A stretch of 64,000 bases of DNA. Source: Pelobates cultripes. Taxonomy: Eukaryota > Chordata > Amphibia > Anura > Pelobatidae. Under the pieces are notes generated by a model that saw only the letters and a program-made list of their open reading frames with translations, searched no databases and had not been told where the DNA came from. Where the stretch lies: contig OW240912.1 of assembly GCA_933207985.1 (NCBI GenBank), positions 206,329,373 through 206,393,372 on the forward strand, in the 5' to 3' direction. Position 1 is the first letter of the stretch. The number at the start of each line of letters is the position of its first letter. The position numbers and the translations under genes are program-made. This document shows, in pieces, positions 1 through 23,902 of this stretch.

Positions 1-589
1 GGGGTAGGCAACCTACGGCACTAGTGCCATGCACGGCACTCAAGGTGTCTATGCACGACACTCAAGGCTGCTAGAGCCATACAGGCTCTGGCCTATCAGG
101 AGTCCCATAATACGAACAGCCCACACACAAACATACACACAATCCCCACAAATGCAACACCACTAACAATCCACATCCATGCACACAACCCCACATGCAG
201 CCTCTCACATGCAATACCCCAAACAGCCAGGGCCGGTTTAACATAGGGGCTGATGGAGCTGCAGCTCTAGGCACAGGCCCATGGAACATTTTTTTTAATT
301 TTTTTTACACACTACTCTTAGGTTTGCCACCTGACTGGTATTTTACTGGCACAGCCCGTATTTGAGGCTGCCTGGCTGTGCCCTTATTGCAGTAATGTAA
401 ATGCAGGTATTTTTCTAAGTATAAACAGAGATTACTCTGCAATACCAGCACTGGTCGGTAGGGGTCACAGTGTGTGGAGAGAGGCAGGGATAGGAAGTTA
501 CAGCATATCCCAGCATATCTCTCTACTACTCACTGATCCATGGGGGAGCACAGAGAGTCCAGACAGCAGGGATGCTGTGACACATGGGG

Positions 590-1350
590 ACGCTGTGAGA
601 CATAGGGACATTGGGAGACACTGAGACATTGGGACATGGAGACACTAGGGACATGGAGACACCATGTCCCCCAGCCAGTGGCCCTAGTGGCTCAGTGTCC
701 TCATGGCTCCCAGTTTACCCTAGTCTCCCAGTATCTATGCCCCATGTCTCTCAGTGTCCCCAAGTCTCCCAGTGTCCCCATGTATATGTCCACAAGTGTC
801 CCCATGTCTCCCAGTGTCCCCAAATGTCTGTGTCCCCATGTCTCCCATTGTCCCCATGTCTATGTCCACAAGTGTGTCTCCCCGCCAGTGTCCCTAGTGT
901 CCCAGTGTCCCCATGTCTCCCAGTGTCCCCTAGTCTCCCGGTGTCCCCTAGTCTTTCAGTGTCTGTGTTCCTATGTCTCTCAGTGTCCCTAACGTCTTAG
1001 TGTCCCCAAATGTTTCAGTGTCCTCATGCCTCCCAGTGTCTGTGTCCCCATGTCTCTGTGTCCCTAGTGTCTTAGTGTTCCTATTTCTCGCAGTGTCCCC
1101 AAATGTCTCAGTGTCCCCAAGTGTCTCAGTGCCCCATGTCTCCCAGTGTCCCTGGGTCTCTCAGTGTCCCCATGTCTCACTGTGTCCCCTAGTATCCTAG
1201 TGACATGGGGACACACTGAGACATGGGGACACTGAGACACTGGGAGACTAGGGGACTAGGCGACATGGGGACACTGTGATACATAGGGACACTGAGATAC
1301 TGGGTGACTTGCGAGACTGAGACACTGGGAGACAGGGAGACACTGGGAGC
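590..1350. repeat. GACACTGGGAGACA minisatellite with inverted middle block
   Basis: These are imperfect tandem repeats of units like GGGACACTGGGAGACATGG. From about 590 to 660 the plus strand carries the purine-rich sense. From about 661 to 1199 it carries the complement (TGTCCCCATGTCTCCCAG), and from about 1200 to 1350 the purine-rich sense returns. The related tract at 43968-44465 has one orientation only. Several overlapping ORFs cross this tract on both strands, but their proteins are only V/S/P/C low-complexity sequence. Confidence 0.85.
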
Positions 1351-1540
1351 AATCCATCTATACAGCAGAATCAAACTGTGAGTAGTTTGTTGGTGATTTT
1401 ACAGAATCTTCTCTTATGTCATTCCTTGTGATTTACATCATGTGATGTCACGCATACCTAATTAATTGTACAAATGATTAAGGCTGGTATTTTTTTTTCC
1501 AAGAAAGGGCCCTAATTACTCTTCACATACTCTTGCTTAA

Positions 1541-2105
1541 AGGAACACTATAGGGTCAGGAACACAATCATGTATTTCTGACCCTATTATGTAAAAACCA
1601 CCATCTAGCCCCCCTGTCCCCCTCTTGCCTCCCTAAATATAGTAAAATCTTACTTGTATTCAATTCTGCAGCTGCTGGCTCTGCCTCTGAACTGACTCTG
1701 TCTGCTGACATCATCAGAAGTGGTGCTCTGAGCAAATTACAATGCTTTCCCATAGGATTGGCTGATACTGTCAACTAGATAGATCAGGGGCAGAGCCAGC
1801 ATAAGTCAAACATAGCCTTGGCCAATCAGCATCTCCTCATAAAGATAAATTGATAAATTGAATCAATGCATCTCTATGGGGAAAGTTCAGTGTCTGCATG
1901 CACAGAGGGTGGATACACTGAATGGCAGTACTGCACATTAGGCAGTTCTGTCCCAGGAAGCACCTATAGCAGACATCTAAGGAGAGGTCAGTGGATTTAT
2001 TTTCTCTGAAAAGACAGTGTTTACTGCAAAAAGCCTGAAGGGAATGATTTTACTTACCAGAACAAATACAATAAGCTGTAGTTGTCCTGGTGACTATAGT
2101 GTCCC
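1541..2105. mobile_element. TTAA-flanked MITE (piggyBac-like), copy in hAT copy A
   Basis: It begins AGGAACACTATAG and ends CTATAGTGTCCC, and TTAA lies directly outside both ends (1537-1540, 2106-2109). The hAT copy at 43564 has the matching unoccupied site (single TTAA near 44654), which confirms the element limits and TTAA duplication. TTAA target sites are typical of piggyBac elements. At 565 bp with no ORF this is a MITE. It carries CAGAACAA-ATACAATAAGCTGTAG near the right end, a word shared with the copies at 44724, 46797 and 50168. Confidence 0.85.
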
Positions 2106-3084
2106 TTAAAGTTTGGAAGCTTAAGAGGGATGTATGGCAATAAAATGTGTGTGGACTGGCTGACAATAAAATTAGTTTAAGTAATGCAGACTTTGGTTTC
2201 TATAACACTGTGGCATGTCCCCTTTCTTCTACACTCACTACATATACCTTTACTCTGTCCCAGACTATATACCTGGAACTTCTGCCTGCTAGTAAGATGG
2301 TAAGGAGACAAGTGGACATGTGAGTGCTAGGGAACAGTCCTTAGAAAGTGTGGAGTAGGTGCATCATTTGATGCATTTATGTCAAGCTCAGGGTGCTGCC
2401 TGCATAGTATGCCCTTAGTTGGACAGCCTGCATGATTGGCAGGCAGACTGACATGCATTCATGCCAGGCTGGCCTTTCAATTCTTTGAACAAACATGCCC
2501 ACTTTTTGGGCATGTTCACCCCTTTTGGCAGGTCTGGTCACGTGATTTGCGCCAGATGAAAGCATAAATTAGAGATTAGCATAGAGTATGTGTTTTCGTA
2601 GTGCTGCATCCTTTGAGTTTTCCTCCAACACCATTTCCATCACCATCTCCATCAGATACATGACGCTTGAGAGGTATGACTGTTTTAGTGTTTTTGGTTG
2701 ATAAGATTCTGTAATTAGGCCCATCATAATTGTCAGCTCCAGGCCCACTGGGTTCTTAATCTGGCACTGCAAACAGCCCCCACACCCTACCAATCACACA
2801 ATGTGACATATCTATCCACACACAATTCCACAAGCAGCCATCATACACAGCCCACATTCATATGTATCATACACGATACCATAAACTACTAATGAACATA
2901 TACAATATAATAGCTCATATACGCACAAATACAATGATGCAAAGCAATTACAGTAAAAATAACACAAGCAGAATACGGCAGCATACACACCTCAATTTAA
3001 AAAAATAGGATCGGCACGCTACGGGACATCACAATCCTATATCGGCACACTGCTGCTAAAAGGTTGCCTACCTCTGCTCTAGTA

Positions 3085-8715
<5,631 letters not shown>

Positions 8716-9545
8716 ATCCCAATCAGGGCCGGTGCAAGGATTTTTGCCGCCCTAGGCAAAAGTAAAGTTTGCCGCCCCCCTCCTCCCCCCCGTGACATCG
8801 CAATGCCCCACCCATATGACCTGCCATGTTAACTAACGCTAGTGCTGCAGTGCCGCTGTGTTTACATTAAAAGGCCTGCAGGGACAGGCTATAGACACCA
8901 GGACCACTACATTAAGGTGCAGTGGTTCTGGGGACTATAGTGTTTCTTTAATGTGAGGTAAATTAGAGATTAGTGCCACGAATAATATACTAGATTACCT
9001 ATTTACAAGCAGATGAGGATGATGATGGGCTCTAGCTGCAGTCTGGCTCCACTGGTCTGGTGTATAACAGGATCTCTGGAGGCTGTTTGTAACTGTGGTC
9101 ACACAAATCAATGTTCTGGGAGAACGAGAAGCAGCTCCATTTTTTGGGGGCCCTTTACACAGCTCAAGGTCTGGGTCCCAGGGTCCACCTTCATTTTCCA
9201 CCAATGAGTTTGTTCACAGGGGATGGAGTGTGTAGGGGATGTCCTGATTTGTGTGTAAGGAATGCATTGTGTGAATCTGTGTTTGTATGTGTAAGGGCTG
9301 CAAGGTGTGTTTCTGTGTATGTAAGGGATGAAGTGTGTGAGTCTAAGGGGTGCATTGAGTGTGTGTAAGGAATGCATTGTGTGTTTCTGTGTGTGCAAGG
9401 GATGCATTGTGTGTAAGGGTTGCATTGCGTGTGTGTGTGTATGTAATGCATTGTGTGTGTAATGCATTGTGTGTTTTTCTGTGTACAAGGGGTTCATTGT
9501 CTTTGTGTGTAAGGGGTGCATTGTGTGTGATGTGTGTGATGGATG

Positions 9546-10756
9546 TCAATCTCTCCCCCCTCCCTTGTCACTCTCTTCTCCCCCCCTCCCTTGTTACTCT
9601 CATTCCCCCTCCCTCCCCTGTCACTCCCCCCTCCCTGTCAATTTCTCTCTCCCCATCAATTCCCCTCCCTGTCAATGTCTCCAACCCTGTTAGTTTCTTT
9701 CCCCCCACCTCCCTGTTAGTTTATTTCTCCCCCCTCCCCTGTCAGTTTCTTTCTTCCCCCCTCCCGTCCTCTCCCCTCCTGTTTCTTTCTTCCCCCTCCC
9801 TGTTTCTTTCTTCTCCCTCCTTCCTGTTTCCTTCTCCCCCTCCCTTCCTGTTTCCTTCTCCCCCTCCTCCCTCTTTTTCCCTTCCCTGTTTTTTTTCCCC
9901 CTCCCTCCGTTTCCTTCTCCCCCCCTCCCTCCCTGTTTCTTTCTTCTCCCCCCCTCCTGTTTCTTTCTTCTCCCCCCTCCCTCCTGTTTCTTTCTTCTCC
10001 CCCCTCCCTCCTGTTTCTTTCTTCTCCCCCTCCTGTTTCTTTCTTCTCCCCCCTCCCTGTTTCCTTCTCCCCCTCCCTCCTTCTCTGTTTCTTTCTCCTC
10101 CTCCCTCTTTTCCCTCCCTCTCTGTTTCTTTCTTCTCCCCCCTCCTCTCTGTTTCTTTCTTCTCCCCCCCTCCCTGTTTCTTTCTTCTCCCCCTCCCTCC
10201 TTGTTTCTCTCATCCCCTTCCTCCCCTGTCCTCCCCTCCCTGGCAATTTCTCTCTCCCATCAGATTCCCCCTCCTGTCAATGTCTCCCCCTGTTGGTTTC
10301 TTTTCCCCTCTGTTTCTTTCTTCTCCCCCCCTCCCTGTTTCTTTCTTCCCCCCCTCCCTCCCTGTTTCTTTCTTCTCCCCCTCCCTCCCTGTTTCTTTCT
10401 TCCCCCTCCCTCCCTGTTTCTTTCTTCTCCCCCCCACCTCCTCCCTGTTTCTTTCTTCTCCCCTCCTCCTGTTTCTTTCTTCTCCCCCCTCCCTCCCCTG
10501 TTTCTTTCTTCTCCCCCCTCCCTCCCTGTTTCTTTCTTCTCCCCCCTCCCTCCTGTTTCTTTCTTCTCCCCCTCTTTCCCCCCCCTCTCTCTCTGTTTTT
10601 TCTTCTCCTCCCCCTCTCTTTTTTTTTCTTCTCCCCCCTCCCTCCCTGTTTCTTTCTGCTCCCCCTCCCTCCCTCTCTTTTTTCTTCTCCCCCTCCCTCC
10701 CTCTCTTTTTTTTTTCTTCTCCCCCCTTCCTCCCTCTTTCTTCCCCCTCCCTCCCC
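9546..10756. repeat. Polypyrimidine minisatellite (CCCTCCCTGTTTCTTTCTTCTCC)n
   Basis: About 1.2 kb of almost pure C/T on the plus strand, made of imperfect units of roughly 22-26 nt (CCCTCCCTGTTTCTTTCTTC). The few purines are mostly the G of TGT. CSMD2 is transcribed from the other strand, so the nascent RNA here is G-rich polypurine. Confidence 0.95.
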
Positions 10757-10766
10757 TACCTGTGTG

Positions 10767-11092
10767 GTAGTGTGGCCGAGCCCAGTATAGTCCGACCGGT
10801 ACAGGGAGCTGTTGTTTCCTGTACCCGGCCGGACTAACAGGAAGTGAACACTTCCTGTTAGTCCGGCCGTGTACAGGAGACAGCTGCTCTCTGTACCGGT
10901 CGGACCATGCCATACAGGGCTCGGCCACGCTACAGAGAGGGAGCTGACAGGAGGGAGCGCTGAGCGCTTCCCTCCTGTCAGCCTCTCCTCAGGCTGCGCC
11001 CGGGCGGTGCAGTCCGCCCTCATGGACGCACCGCCCGGGCAAACCTGGCTGCAGCCGCCTGAGGCTCTATACAGAGCGCTCGGGCGGCTGCA
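10767..11092. repeat. Cluster of four GC-rich palindromes
   Basis: P1, 10767-10933, is a near-perfect 167-bp hairpin bounded by GTAGTGTGGCCGAG and CTCGGCCACGCTAC, with centre GGAAGTGAACACTTCC. P2 (10943-10982) pairs GCTGACAGGAGGGAGCG with CGCTTCCCTCCTGTCAGC. P3 (10995-11041) pairs TGCGCCCGGGCGGTGC with GCACCGCCCGGGCA. P4 (11049-11092) pairs CTGCAGCCGCCTGAGGCTC with GAGCGCTCGGGCGGCTGCAG. All lie between the pyrimidine tract and the right terminus of the hAT element. Confidence 0.9.
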
Positions 11093-11192
11093 GGATAAGC
11101 GGGGCCGGCGCTCCTGACGGCGCCCCCTCCCAAGGGGCGCCCTAGGCGGCTGCCTAGTCCGCCTTACAGGTAGCGCCGGCCCTGATCCCAAT

Positions 11193-19991
<8,799 letters not shown>

Positions 19992-20069
19992 ACACTGATG
20001 TCTTCTGGTTGTTGTCCTTGTTTGGCAGAAGCTTCACTCCTCTAGATTTCATCTCCATCTGCTTTTTCA
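19992..20069 (-). CDS. CSMD2: CSMD2-like exon: basic inter-domain linker
   Basis: A 78-nt exon with acceptor ATCCTTGTAG (AG at 20071-20070) and donor GTGT|GTAAGTG (GT at 19991-19990). The leading TG completes a Val codon with the exon at 35011. It encodes KKQMEMKSRGVKLLPNKDN through QKTSV and leaves one T. It joins CUB2 to Sushi2 and is lysine-rich with no cysteine. Both ends are in the same phase (1-1) and the length is divisible by three, so skipping would keep the frame. The start Met of the local ORF lies inside the exon and is not a translation start. Confidence 0.92.
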
Positions 20070-20999
20070 CTACAAGGATTTTGACAAAAAGAAATTGAGC
20101 TGACCTTCATGGAAAATGTTCATTAATCTCAAAATTAATATTAAAACTACAATTAAATTTTACCCAATACTTTATAAAATGTAACTGCACAACATGTAAT
20201 CACGAACTTCATCGCATGAGATCCCTGCAGGATACTGCACTACAGTTACTTCCTGTACTATGCTACAATCATAACATGACTAAAACTGAAATGTGCACTT
20301 CTCTCGCTTCATATTTTTCAAAAGATTGAGATACGCTCCGCAGATGCACGTTTTAACTGGTGATATATTAGAGATGATTAGAACACCATAATAATAATTT
20401 AAAATTAAGATTTGAAATTATTCTAAACTATTGCAGATGTTTTCAGAGCTGGACTCTTTGGAAGCAATGACCTGGATAAGACTTTTATTAATAAACGTGT
20501 ACTTAGCGATAATTCTTTAGGCATGCCTAATCATAATCACCAGCAGAGATGATTCATTCATGTATCTGCAGCCTAATGTATAAAGCAGACAGACACGGTG
20601 AAGGAGGTCAGTTGCTGTGTGACAAAACATTTAGAATGTTGCATGAACTCTGTGGATTTGGTGCCATGGTATATCTACTGAAAATCAGTGAAAAAAAACC
20701 TTTACTTATAAGGTCATGTAATACGAAGTATGTGTGTGTGAATATAGGGGTGTATTTGTGTATAGTATTGGCATTTGAATGACGTTGTTTGTCTTTAGGT
20801 ACTGTTGCCATTTGAAAGTAGTGGAAAATGGCAGTAAACTGAGCAGTGAAACTTCAGAGGCATGATCTATACACAAAAACTGCTTCATTAAGCTAAAGTT
20901 GTTTTGGTGTGACATGTCATGATTCCCTTTTATTCCAGAAGTTTGGTACTTAAGGGGTTAAAATGATGTTTTGAGTGCTTAGAACCATGTATAGTTAGA
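20070..20999. other. Intron with MITE fragment
   Basis: AT-rich intron. At about 20820-20915 a fragment matches the right half of the TTAA MITE at 46797-47245 (GGCATGATCTATACACAAAA, CTGCTTCATTAAGCTAAAGT). Its termini are lost. No exon is seen. Confidence 0.5.
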
Positions 21000-21672
21000 G
21001 TCTTTTACAGGGCCCGCGCGTCCATAAGGCGGCACATGCGGCCGCCTTAGGACGCCAGAGCAGGGGGGCGCAAAAATCTGAATCCCCTGCCTGTGGCTAG
21101 GGACTTGGATTTTTCACATTACCTCACTATCCCTGCAGCCTGCAGCTATCACACAGGAGGCAGGAAGTTGGCTGGCCTTTCCTAAAGATGTCAGGAGGAG
21201 GGGCGTGACTTCCACTGCTCTTCTACAGACTGCCCAGCAATCAGCAATCTACAATCCGCTGGGAGAAGAGCAGTGGAAGTCACACCTCCTCCTCCTGCCA
21301 CTTTTACAGCCTCTACCCACCCCTTTCTGTAGCTCTTGTGCCCCTTTTACAGCCCCTACTCACCCTTTCTGTAGTCCCTGTGCCCTCCCTTCTACAGCCA
21401 CTGCCCATCCCTTCTATTGCCCCTATGCCCCTGTGTCCCCCACCCCAGCCCATACCCCCCACTCTACAGCCCATACCTCCCACTCTATAGGCCACGCTCC
21501 CCCTTTTACGCCTCTACCCCACTTCTATAGCCCCTGTTCCCATCTTGACAGCCCTTGCCCTCTTTCAGCCCCCTTTCAGACCCTGTGTTCCCCCTCTACA
21601 GCCCCTGTGTTCCCCCCTCTACCCTTAAGACCTGTAAGTACTTGTGTCACCCCTCTACAGCCCCTGTGTACC

Positions 21673-23573
21673 CAGGGCTGGTGCAAGGATTTTTGCCGCC
21701 CAAGGCAAAAAAAAATTTGCCGCCCCCCCATATGTCCTGCCCACCATGTGACATCACAATGCCCCGCCCATATGCTCTGCCATATGGGCTAACACCCGTC
21801 TTCACAAAGTGTATTTTATCTGAAAAGACAGAGTGTTTACATTAAAAAGCCTACAGGCACAGGCTATAGACACCAGAACCACTACATTAAGCTGTAGTGC
21901 TTCTGGTTACTATAGTATCCATTTAATGTGAGGTAAATTAGAGATTAGTGCCACTAATAATATATTGGATTGCCTACTTACCACCAGATGAGGACAAGAG
22001 GCTGATGATGGGCTCAGTCTGGCTCCACAGCTCTGGTGTAAAACAGGAAGCAACGCCAATTTTTGGGGCCCCTTATACAGCTCAAGGTCTGGGCCCCCAG
22101 GGCTTGACCGTGAGTATTCCTACAATGCCCATCCATAAATCCACCTACATGGCCCACCCATGAGTTCTCTCACAGGTAGTGGAGTGTATGTGTGTAGGGG
22201 ATGTTTTATGTGTTATTGTAGAGGATGCAATGTGTGTGTGTTCTTATAGAATGTAGTGTATAGGAATACCAATTTGTGTAAGGGATGTAGTATGTGTATA
22301 GTGGATGCAGTGTGTGTTTGCGTATAAGGAATGCATTGTATGTTTCTGGGTGTGTGTGTGTAAGGGATGCAAGGTGTGTTTCTGTGTATGTAACTGAATG
22401 CAGTGTGTGTCTGTAAGGGGTGTATTGAGTGTGTAAGAGATGCATTTTGTTTCTGTGTGTAAAAGAATGAGTGTTTGTGTGAGCGTTAGGGATGCATTGT
22501 GTGTTTCGGGTGTGTCTGTGTGTGAGTAAGGATGGATTGTATGTTTCTGTGTGTGTGTGTGTGTGTGGATGAATTGTGTATGTGGGTAGTGTAAAAGAGA
22601 GGGTTTGTGGGGTAGGATAGGGAATGAGAGGGGAGCAGCTCTTTATTTTGTTAAAAAAATTTCATAGTGCTCACCCCTCCTGTCAATTAGTGTTCTCCCT
22701 TTCTGTCCCTTAGTGCTCTCCCTTGGCCCCCTGTCCCTCTGCAGTCCCCCCTTGGTGGTCTTCTCACTCCCCTCTCTCCCTCCCCACCTTTGGTGGTCCT
22801 CCCTCTGGCAAACCCCTAGTGGACCTTCTCCCCTCCTCCCTCAGTGGTCCTTACTCCCCCCCTCTCCCTCAGTGGTACTTACTCCCCCCCTCCTCCCTCA
22901 GTGGTCCTTAGTGTCCCCCCCGCCTCCCCAGTGATCCTTAGTGTCCCCTCCCCCTCCTCCCCCAGTGGTCCTTTCCTCCCCCCAGTGGTCCTTAGTCCCC
23001 CCTCCCTCCTCCTCCAGTGGTCCTAGTCCCCCCTTCCCTCCTCCCCCAGTGGTCCTTCTCCCCCACTTCTCCCCCAGTGGTCCTTAGTCCCCTCTCCCTC
23101 CTCCTCCAGTGGTTCTTAGTCCCCCATCCCTTATCCCCCCAGTGGTCCTTACCCTCCTCTTCCTCTTCCCTCCTGCCAATGTAGTGTGGCTGGGCGGCGC
23201 AGAACGCAGGACAGGAACCTCTGTTTCCTTTATCCTGCCGCCGGCGGACTGACAGGAAGTGAGTACTTCCTGTCAGTCCGCCAGCGGTCGGGTACAGGAA
23301 ACAGAGGTTCCTGTCCCGCGTTCCGCGCCGCCTGGCCACGCTACATTGAGAGACCGGCAGGTGGGGAGCGCTCTGCGCTTCCCTCCTGCCGGTCACTGAA
23401 ATCCGGCCGCACTCCATACAGCAGTGCTGCGCCGCCTGAGGCTTGCTAAAGCGCTCAGGCGGCGCAGCATGTTGGAGCCGCACCGGTGATTCCTGGTGCA
23501 GGGATCCGGCGCCCCCTGCTAAGTTGCGCCCTAGGCGGCTGCCTAGGTCGCCTTACAGGTAGCGCCGGCCCTG
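21673..23573 (+). mobile_element. hAT element, CAGGGCCGGTGCAAGG family, nested copy
   Basis: It starts CAGGGCTGGTGCAAGG and ends GCGCCGGCCCTG. A perfect 8-bp duplication TGTGTACC lies at 21665-21672 and 23574-23581. Internal order matches 8724-11184: captured MITE end (about 21838-21933), TG-rich microsatellite (22180-22590), pyrimidine tract (22690-23170), and palindromes at 23181-23344, 23352-23394 and 23425-23469. It is 1,901 bp, shorter mainly because its pyrimidine tract is shorter. The pyrimidine tract here has CAGTGGTCCTTA units rather than TGTTTCTTTC. Confidence 0.95.
23181..23469. repeat. Palindrome cluster in nested hAT copy
   Basis: P1 (23181-23344) is bounded by GTAGTGTGGC and GGCCACGCTAC, with arms reading GGACAGGAACCTCTGTTTCC on one side and the complement on the other, and a centre around AAGTGAGTACTT. 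P2 (23352-23394) pairs GACCGGCAGG with CCTGCCGGTC. P4 (23425-23469) pairs TGCTGCGCCGCCTGAGGC with GCTCAGGCGGCGCAGCA. Positions match the palindromes at 10767-11092 but much of the arm sequence differs. Confidence 0.9.
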
Positions 23574-23902
23574 TGTGTACCTCCTCTCTACAGCCCCTGT
23601 CCCCCCCCTCTACAACCCGTGTCCTCCCCCTCTACAGCACCGGTGTCCCTCCCCTCTACAGCTCCTGTGTGTGTGTCCCTCTACAGCCCCTGCCCCCCCA
23701 CCCCACAGACCTTGTCCCCCCTTGTACATACCCTATCCCCCACCACAGCTCCTAACCCCCTACTGGAGCCCCTGTGTCCCCATCTACAGCCCATTTCCAC
23801 CAGGAATGAGGTGGTCTCAACCCCTGTGGTTTTTTGTGGGGGGGGGGCAAATTCGACTTTGCCTGTGTAGCTAAAAATCTTTGTACCGGCTCTTGTCTTG
23901 TA

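Larger units (their letters stand above)
228..2769. mobile_element. hAT element, copy A (CAGGGCCGGTTTAA termini), nested
   Basis: The left end is CAGGGCCGG at 228 and the right end CTGGCACTG at 2769 (inverted: CAGTGCCAG). It is flanked by a perfect 8-bp duplication CAAACAGC at 220-227 and 2770-2777, which proves an insertion into the surrounding element and is diagnostic of hAT. It aligns along its length with 43564-45932. Inside are a T-rich tract near 290-305, a GGGACACTGGGAGACA-type minisatellite (about 590-1350), a TTAA-flanked MITE (1541-2105), and a right part with hairpins such as GGCAGGC...GCCAGGCTGGCC near 2430-2475. It has no transposase ORF, so it must have been mobilised in trans. 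Confidence 0.9.
1..3076. mobile_element. hAT-like non-autonomous element, left end 2 nt outside window
   Basis: The window opens with GGGGTAGGCAACCT. The reverse complement of 3061-3076 is CAGAGGTAGGCAACCT, so these are the two terminal inverted repeats of one element whose first two bases lie just outside the window. CAG-starting termini are typical of hAT elements. The 8-bp target duplication cannot be checked because the left flank is missing. The element's own sequence (1-219 and 2778-3076) is AC-rich and non-coding, with many scattered CACAC and CCACA words. The rest is a nested insertion (228-2769). No transposase is seen. Confidence 0.65.
8724..11184 (+). mobile_element. hAT element, CAGGGCCGGTGCAAGG family, complete copy
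   Basis: It starts CAGGGCCGGTGCAAGG and ends GCGCCGGCCCTG. It is flanked by a perfect 8-bp duplication ATCCCAAT (8716-8723 and 11185-11192). In order it holds: 'ATTTTTGCCGCCCTAGGC' subterminal sequence; a captured MITE end (about 8868-8963); a TG microsatellite (9225-9545); a 1.2-kb pyrimidine minisatellite (9546-10756); four GC-rich palindromes (10767-11092); and 'GGCGCCCTAGGCGGCTGCCTAG' before the right terminus. There is no transposase ORF. Copies of the same family lie at 21673-23573 and 27048-29403. The long frames across it on both strands (such as a 492-codon plus-strand frame) are repeat translation (SLFLSSP/ RRKKQGG units). Confidence 0.95.
21008..23894. mobile_element. Outer hAT-like element with CCCCTCTACAGCCCCTGTGT minisatellite
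   Basis: The left end is CAGGGCCCGCGCGTCC at 21008. The right end is near 23894 (CACGG-poor, ...TTTGTACCGGCTCTT), a decayed inverted match. The flanks GTCTTTTA (21000-21007) and GTCTTGTA (23895-23902) match at 7 of 8 bases. A 19-bp-arm hairpin lies at 21204-21283 (GTGACTTCCACTGCTCTTC). A TACAGCCCCTGTGTTCCC minisatellite runs from about 21300 to 21672. It is interrupted by the element at 21673-23573 and resumes at 23582-23800. No ORF of interest. Confidence 0.65.

Noticed and set aside
9359..10837. 492-codon plus-strand ORF and overlapping 304- and 222-codon minus-strand ORFs (to 11191)
   Set aside because: They translate a pyrimidine minisatellite and hairpins inside a hAT element (SLFLSSPP / ERRKKQGG repeats). 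No domain, and open in several frames because the repeat lacks stop codons.
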